Of a stretch of 64,000 nt of DNA, positions 57,201-64,000 are shown one piece after another; the first letter of the stretch is position 1; each line of letters begins with the position of its first letter. Source of the stretch: Poecilobothrus nobilitatus. Taxonomy: Eukaryota > Arthropoda > Insecta > Diptera > Dolichopodidae. The notes under the pieces were generated by a model, which was not told where the DNA came from, made no database searches, and worked only from the letters and a program-made list of their open reading frames with translations. Location of the stretch: contig OX352773.1 in the NCBI GenBank assembly GCA_947095535.1, positions 261,849,590 to 261,913,589 on the forward strand. The letters are read 5' to 3'. The position numbers and the translations under genes were made by a program.

Positions 57201-60200
57201 TATTTAAAATTGTGTAACAAAATTTTATGAATATTGTAATAGCAATAGTTGACATATTCTTTTGCGGGTCATATAAATCGGAGGACAGAAAAGATGTCAG
57301 TGTGTTTCATAATTTAAAATTTCTTTTTACATATAAGTTTCTTTATTTTAAGTTTGAATGTTCTAGTTTGAATAGGTTCTATAGTAGGCTTGAATTACTC
57401 TATGAGTATTAAGTTGGAAGTATCGAATTTGTGCCATATAATACTATTAATTTCTGTAAAGCATCAGGCGTCACCAAAAACCTATTTATGTAAAAGGTAA
57501 GTAGTAAGAAGTTGATAAAAATAAAATCTGGGTAAGTTGATGAACTACAGGAAAACTGTATTACAGCTTTCCTAAGTAATGAGCTGCATAAAGATCTCTC
57601 GATAAAGGGTTCGTAGAGCATGTAAGAGAATAAAGCATTCTCTCAAAAACACAATAAACAATGGATTTTGCGGGTTCATTCTTAATGAAATTAAGTAAAT
57701 AAATAATTTTAATCATTGCAAATTATATTGGATCAAATTAAAAAAATGATTATGGTAATAAAAAAAGGAAAATTAAAAAATTAGAAAATTCAATTAAATT
57801 TTGTACAGACTTTGCAAAATATGTACATATATTAATTCTAGAGTTTGTTGAATTTTAACATTCAAAATTATTGCTAATTTTATATAATTGTTGAGTTTTA
57901 GTTAGACTAATTTTGAATGTAACTTTTCAATTTATCTTCTTTTTTTTATTTTGAATAAAGTAATGTATATTAAACACTCAATAAAAATGGTTACCAGAGA
58001 AGAGCGTATTTTGAAGAATCATATATCCTATTTTATTTTACTTTCTTTTATTTAAAACCTATAATTTTTGTTATATGCGTCCTTTACAACAGAGATTCAA
58101 ATTGTAAATATGTAAACATGTATGAATAAGTTCATCATCATTTTATATATAATATGTATTCTAAAAATAAAAATTACAAAATAAATAAAAATATTTAAGC
58201 ATAAAAATGATTTATCTGTGAATGAATCATATTAGTAGTTCAGTATTTCACTTGATTCAAATTTTTAATGAATTATTTTGTTTTAAAAACGAAAAGTTGA
58301 AAAAAGATGCTATCGTCAAAATTTCGCATAAACAAAATGGCCTTGTAGGCATAGGCAGTCAGTCATCCTAATAGGTTATGTCTTTTTGTTTAAATGATTT
58401 TTTCAGAAGCTGCTAAGATTAATTAAGATTTTGAGAAAGTTAAAAAAAAAAATAGCAAAACTGAAAAAAAAATGTATCAGGCAATGAAAAAATGTAAAAA
58501 ATATATATAAATGTGCCGGAAAAGTTCGTAATTTGCTTCATTCAGTTCATTTGGCAAGGACAATCACACCTGCCAAATGTTAATGTAGGTATTACATTTT
58601 ATATGTTAAATTGTTGATATCTGATATAATTCCTCTTTCTGTCCTATTATTTGTCATCAGTATGTTGACATATTCGTCGGTCAGTTCAACACAACAGCGA
58701 ATGATACTTATACATATATGTTTAAAAACCGAATAAAAACTATTTTCAAAATGCAAAGATTTAAATTTTCGTTATAATACGTATAAAATATACATTTAAC
58801 TAAATTTAAAAATTTAACTTAAATAAAAATTGATTATCCTACAAAACTAACAAATCAGGTTCGTTCAATTTAATTTACTTCAAATCTTAAAATAAATAGA
58901 AACAAAAAAATAAAAAAATAAATAAAAATTATTTAAATATTTCCCTCCTATCGGTAATTTCTAAAAACACAAACATTTTTACCGTTTAGCTGTGGTAAAA
59001 TTTTTGCCATTTGTTTATATTTGTAAAAATCAAAGCAATAATAAAAAAAATTATTTAATGTAGGTAAAATTTTATAAGTTAATAGAAAAAAAAAAATTAT
59101 TACTCAAACTTCCGAATTTTTATTTGTTTGTATCTAAGAATTTATTTTTCTTTTTTCTATATTATAATTTTGTTTAGATTTAAAAAAAAAAAAACCCCCA
59201 CCGTCCAATGTTTGAATTTCATCCCAAAATATAAATATCAAAATCTTTTAAGTTTTAATGTTTATTTAAAATCTTGTGAGGTTCAAATGGTTGCGTTTTC
59301 AAAAAAAAATCAATCCCATCCGTTCAATTACAAAACATAAAAGAGATAATAGAAATGTCAAAATAGTTCATTAAAAATTCTAATTAAAGGTTGAAATAAA
59401 AATTAAAGATGTAATTTTGTTTGATGTTAAATTTCATTTAATATAGTTAATGACATGTTAATTTAACAAATTAATAAAGATGGTACTGTTAAAGTAGACA
59501 TTATAGTTCACAAATTTATTTTTGCTATTTAAATTAAATTCTTTATTTTGATTATAAAAAAAGAATTTCACAGTTAGATACTATGAAAATCGCAGTTAAA
59601 TTTACTTGAATAACAGACATCAACATAAACTTGACATTTGTAATAAGAGTCCTTACTGTGTAATAAGGGTGAAAGCGTCCTTCATAAATGTCACATTAGC
59701 AAATTTCAAATAAAAAACAGTTTTATTTTTTCAAATTAATAATGGTATTTAAAAATTTTAAGTAGATTTGAAATTATAAAATAATTTTTAAAAACCAAAT
59801 AAACACAAACGACATGTGTAAAAAGTAACAATAATTCTGACATTTTAAATAATAATTTCATCTTTATACCAAATTTGTTACATGATTTGTTACATATGTA
59901 TCTACCTCTATTTAACGTCAGTTAAAGAGCTGCAGCTAACTTAGCTAACAATAAGTAGTTAGTTAAATGTCGTGTTAATACCATTGTTATAATTTTTTAA
60001 TTTAAAATTTTTGAAGGTAATTAATTGTTAATTGCGCTTTTGTTTAAAAATGACATAAATTAATTTATTTTGATTTTATTTGTTACTATGAATTGTCGTC
60101 AGTTTCATTAAAAGAATTTAATTAATTGGTTTGGATTTTTTAAGGTAATTGTCGAAGTGTTATTACAGGTAATATAATAAATGTAAAAACAAAATAATTT

Positions 60201-60284
60201 TAATACAGTTTACATGTAATAGTTTTTTATATTAAAAATGTAAAATTAACAGTTTTTAAAATTTTTTTTTTGACAACTCATAAA
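57201..60284. other. AT-rich non-coding DNA, nothing identified
   Basis: One tidy hairpin, CATTTGGCA/TGCCAAATG with a 14-base loop, at about 58547-58578. Otherwise simple sequence. 61628-62640 is also without recognised features. Confidence 0.55.
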
Positions 60285-60362
60285 AATGATAATAGTAATG
60301 AATAATGAGTAACAAGTAATGAGAATAATGAGTAATGATTAATGAGTAATGAATAATGAGTC
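60285..60362 (+). repeat. AATGAGT/AATAATGAG minisatellite
   Basis: About eight irregular copies of TAATGAGTAATGA-type units lie in tandem, for example AGTAATGAATAATGAG at both ends. It lies directly upstream of the family A element. Confidence 0.8.
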
Positions 60363-60416
60363 AAAATATTAACTAAACAAGTAAAAATAACAGTAAGTCG
60401 ATGCAACCGACTTATT

Positions 60417-61627
60417 TATACCCTACACCTAAAAAATTCAAATTAAATTAAAAATCCATAAGTTATTTTAGTTAGGTATTTAATACAAGCTAAAAAAAAT
60501 AAATGCTGTTACAACCTTTGTACAAAATTTCAGGTTTCTATCTTTATTAAATTCGAAAATATGATTGTTAGGTCTTGGGAAGTGTGTGAAGGCACGCGGT
60601 TATTAATTTCGAAGATATGCTTGTTTGGTCTTAGGAGTTGTGTGGCAGATACCCGAACAACCATTCTAATTCATCTTAAATTTTGGACAAATCAGGGATT
60701 TAGGAAACAGCACCCTCGTATCAAATTTGAAGTTCCTATCTTTATTAATTTCGAAGATATGCATGTTCGGTTTTGGGAGTTCTATGGGAGGTACCCGAAC
60801 GACCACTCCAATTCATCTCAAATTTTGAACAAATCAGGAATTGAGGAAACAACACCCTTGTACCAAATTTGAAGTTTCTGTCTTTATTAATTTCGAAGAT
60901 ATGCTTGTTTGGTCTTAGAAGTTGTGTGGCAGATAACCGAACAACCATTCTAATTCATCTTAAATTTTGGACAAATCAGGGATTCAGGAAATAACACCCT
61001 TGTACCAAATTTGAAGTTTCTGTCTTTATTAATTTCGAAGATATGCTTGTTCGGTTTTGGGAGTTGTATGGGAGGTACGCGAACGACCACTCCAATTCCT
61101 GTCAAATTTGAGACAAATCAGGGATTTAGGAAACAGCACCCTCCTATCAAATTTGAAGTTCCTATCTTTATTAATTTCGAAGATATGCATGTTCGGTTTT
61201 GGGAGTTTTATGGGAGGTACCCGAACAACCACTCCACTTCATCTCAAATTTTGGGGATATTAGGGATTCAGAAAAACACACCCTCGTACAAAATTTTAAG
61301 TTTTTATCTTTATTAATTTCGAAAATATGCGTATTAGGTTTTGGGAGTTGTATGGGAGGTACTCGAACGCATGGTCCGATTTCGCCCATTTACAATCTCC
61401 GCCTTACCTTAGTCATTGTTAACCTACAGTATAAATTTCATCAAGATAGCCTCATTATTTTTTGAGTTATCGTGCGTACGGACGGACGGACGGACATCGC
61501 TAAATCGACTCCGGCGGTGATCCTGATTCAGAATATATATACATGTCTATACCTAACTCGCTTCCTTTTGGTGGTTACAAACACCATACCAAAGTTAATA
61601 TACCCTATACTTAATGTGTAGGGTATA
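60417..61627 (+). repeat. Repeat family A, copy 5: longest, with ~142-bp internal tandem units
   Basis: It begins TATACCCTACAC and ends GTGTAGGGTATA, its exact inverse. The unit landmark TTTATTAATTTCGAAGATAT starts at 60741, 60893, 61025, 61167 and 61309, with diverged starts near 60543 and 60598. Typical spacing is 142. Each unit has GTTCGGTTTTGGGAGTTGTA and GGGAGGTACCCGAAC. Then come GAGTTATCGTGCGTACGGAC with (CGGA)n, ATCGCTAAATCGACTCCGGC, GTGATCCTGATTCAGAATAT and the hairpin. 142 is not a multiple of three, so the long open frames across the units drift and are not genes. Confidence 0.75.
61599..61627 (+). repeat. Family A 3' terminal hairpin (copy 5)
   Basis: TATACCCT and AGGGTATA form a perfect 8-bp stem around a 13-base loop. 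AGGGTATA also pairs with TATACCCT at the left end of the element (60417-60424). Confidence 0.65.
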
Positions 61628-62640
61628 AAAATTGTAAATGGCTTCTTTTAAACTAAAACAATTCAAGTTTTATTGAATTTTAGGGGGGAAATATTGAAAG
61701 TGGTGGTGTCAAAAAGTCAAAATAAGCTGAAAATTTAAGTTTTTTGTTGAGAATTGATCTCACGTCGCAACAGATTTTTTACCTATTGGCATGTACAATT
61801 TTTTATATACATGAAAAGATTGAATGAAAAAATTTCGTGAAATAATTCTTATCTTGAGTTAATCATACGTTTTAAAAAAACACGTTTTAAATTTGTGTGA
61901 TAATGACAAAAACAAGCATTCCCTTTTATTGTCTATAAAAAAGAAATTGTCTATAGCTTTGTACTTTGATAAGTTCATTTCTAATTTTGTCATAAGTAAT
62001 TTTCAGTAATTTTTAGTATTTAACAGTAAATAAAACCAATAAAAAGGAACAGTTTTTTTTAATTTTCATTGATTAATCTGATACACTTGTATTCTGATGC
62101 ACGTCAATGAAGGGAACTATTTCTCAACAATTAATGTAAAAATCTTGATAATTTAAAATAAAAAAAATGTATGAAAAAAATTTATGATGAACATGAAAAA
62201 GTATTATGAAATTTTTCTATAAAGAAAAATACTATATGAATTATATTTTAGAGGTAATAAAAATTCTTAAAAATACCAGACACAAAACTTTAATAGTGTT
62301 GTTTTTATTTTTTATTTTGTTTACATTTTAAACTTGACCTTATACATTACATAATTACATATATGGGAGAGAAAAAGGTGTGTTTACTTAAGAATTATTT
62401 GAAATGAGTTATATTAGATTAGAATTATATTAAAAAACAATAAGTCTAATAAAAAAATATTGAAAATTCGTTAATTTTCTAATATACAAAAATCTATATA
62501 ACATTTGTTTGGATAAGAGTATTTTTCTTTTTTTTTTTTTTTGAATAGAAAATTTTGGTTGTGAAACTTAATAATAAAAATTTAATCAATCTGGTATGCA
62601 GAAGACTATATTAACCCTATAGTATTTGCGCAACTTTTTA

Positions 62641-63911
62641 GCACATTTCCAAAAAAATTTTGAAAAAATGTGCTTATTAGTTTCACTCTGTCCGTCCGTC
62701 CGTCCGTCCGTCCGTCTGTTTACAAAACTTCTACACCGTTAAAGATAGAGAAAAAAAATTTTAAGCATAGGAGGGTCTCATAAAAAAAATAATTTTGTTG
62801 AACAACTTTTTCATGTAGCCCCCCCCATTACGGAGCTACAGCCCCTCAAACTTTGAAAAAGCCCTATTTTTAAATGCATATATCTTATGTTCTGCTTAAG
62901 ATTTTTTCAATCTGAAAACGTCATTCGACAGGTATTTCTTTTATCTTTGTAAATTAATATCAAAATTATACAATATTTTTAAATTTAGTATTTAAATTTA
63001 CCGTTATGTGAAAACCAAATTTTGCATGATTTTTCTACTTTCATAACTCCGGCACGCTTCTAGATAGAAGCTTGAAATTTTGAGGCAAGAAAGAACTTTT
63101 AGAATTAGTATAAGTTTACCCAGAAAATTTTTTCGGACCACCCCCTGTTTATGAGCTATTAGGGCTTAAAAATTGAAAATTTGCTATTTTTAAACACCTG
63201 TAACTTAGGAACCTGTACACATTTTACTTCTGCAAGATATAAAAATTAAAGCTGCAATAATATATTTTTACGTGTGTTAAAGGTTTATTTTAATTTTAAA
63301 GGGTTCCAAAGTTGCAGCTCTTCAAAATTGCGAAAAAGCACCATTTTCAGATGTATATATCTCGGGCTCTGCGTAATAATTTTGCAATCTAAAACCGGCA
63401 GAAGATCGAAAATTTTATTATCTATATAAAACAATATCAAAATTATGTAATATTTTGTAATTTACTATTTAAATTTACCGTTATGTGAAAACCACATTTT
63501 GCATGAAATTTCTTTTTTCATAACTCCGGCACCCCTTTAGATAGGAACCTGAAATTTTGAGACAAGAAAGAACTTTTAGAATTAGTATAAGTTTCCTCAG
63601 AAAATTTTTTGGTAACACCCCCTTTTTAAGAGTTATTACGCCTCAAAAATTGAAAATTTGATATTTTTAGACACCTGTAACTTAGGCACCTGTACAAATT
63701 TTTCTTCGGCAAGACATGAAAATTAAAGGTTTAATAATATATTTTTACGTGTGTTAACGGCTTTTCTTAGTTATATAGGATTCCGGACTTACGGCCCCCC
63801 AAAATTTCAAAAATGTCCTATTTTCACATTTTTTCTTATTACATGAAATTTTCAAATTTTTGTGTAAATCACACTTCTAAACAGTTTGTATTGAGTTTTG
63901 GAAATGTGGGC
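62641..63911 (-). repeat. Repeat family B, copy 4, with 477-bp internal tandem unit
   Basis: The plus-strand edges are GCACATTTCCAAAA and TTTTGGAAATGTGGGC, which are inverted copies. A (GTCC)n tract lies at about 62690-62717. GTTATGTGAAAACCA recurs at 63003 and 63480, CCTGTAACTTAGG at 63197 and 63674, and GATAGAAGC/GATAGGAAC blocks follow at the same offset, so the tandem period is 477. The left-edge hairpin is GCACATTT...AAAATGTGC. It is non-coding. Confidence 0.7.
62690..62717 (+). repeat. (GTCC)n microsatellite in family B
   Basis: About six tandem GTCC units lie just inside the hairpin end of the family B element. The complementary (CGGA)n occupies the same relative position in family A. 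Confidence 0.9.
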
Positions 63912-64000
63912 TTTTAAAAACCGTTGGTTTACATTCTACCTTGTTTTTTTATATGTACACAGGTAATATTGACTCAAATTTAGATATTATATATGAAAAT

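Noticed and set aside
60561..61465. Several overlapping open frames of 67-103 residues on both strands
   Set aside because: They lie across ~142-bp tandem units. The same peptide phrases reappear in different frames because 142 is not a multiple of three, and both strands are open. They follow from the repeat, not from a gene.

Overview
The window is very AT-rich (about four fifths A+T by eye) eukaryotic DNA with long poly(A)/poly(T) runs, TA- and AAT-rich microsatellites, tRNA-derived SINEs and DNA transposons. It looks like an insect genome. A dipteran is the likeliest source, because the repeats carrying (CGGA)n tracts and a TATACCC...GGGTATA hairpin resemble, from memory, dispersed repeats of flies (mini-me/DINE-1-like). 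I found no host gene that I can support. The window is probably intergenic, or the inside of a very long intron, and it is built largely from mobile-element copies of several ages.

The one convincing protein-coding gene is at 29607-32168 (+). It is an intact 853-residue hAT-superfamily transposase of the ZMYM1-like type, with a TTF-type zinc finger, a DUF4371-like core and a hAT dimerisation tail. It sits inside a complete transposon (29019-32585) with 12-bp terminal inverted repeats, a perfect 8-bp target duplication and repeated subterminal motifs. A 5' UTR intron is likely.

Layout. 0-5 kb: a TIR-like element, a 250-bp-class dispersed repeat, a perfect 34-bp hairpin and an inverted copy of the (CGGA)n repeat family A. 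5.5 kb: the C-terminal relic of a LINE. 6-10 kb: nothing identifiable. 10-17 kb: a family B (CGGA)n repeat, a palindromic TA-flanked MITE, a family A relic, a SINE and a poly(A)-tailed hairpin-rich repeat. 17-28.7 kb: mostly featureless, with one tRNA-like element near 21.9 kb. 28.7-32.6 kb: an inverted-repeat element next to the hAT transposon. 33-38.4 kb: a tRNA-like element, a family B copy with a SINE nested in it, and another TA-flanked MITE. 39.1 kb: a second LINE relic. 42-54 kb: family B, two SINEs, a composite A/B repeat, more hairpin-rich repeats and an inverted duplication about 2 kb apart. 55.5-56.6 kb: a non-autonomous element with an 8-bp duplication. 60.3-61.6 kb: a family A element with ~142-bp internal tandem units. 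62.6-63.9 kb: a family B element with a 477-bp internal tandem unit.

Only the hAT gene could still make a mobilising enzyme. The SINEs, MITEs and family A/B repeats are non-autonomous and would need enzymes encoded elsewhere. Family names (A, B, S, T, R, P) are labels used only in this report. All similarities were judged by eye; none was computed.
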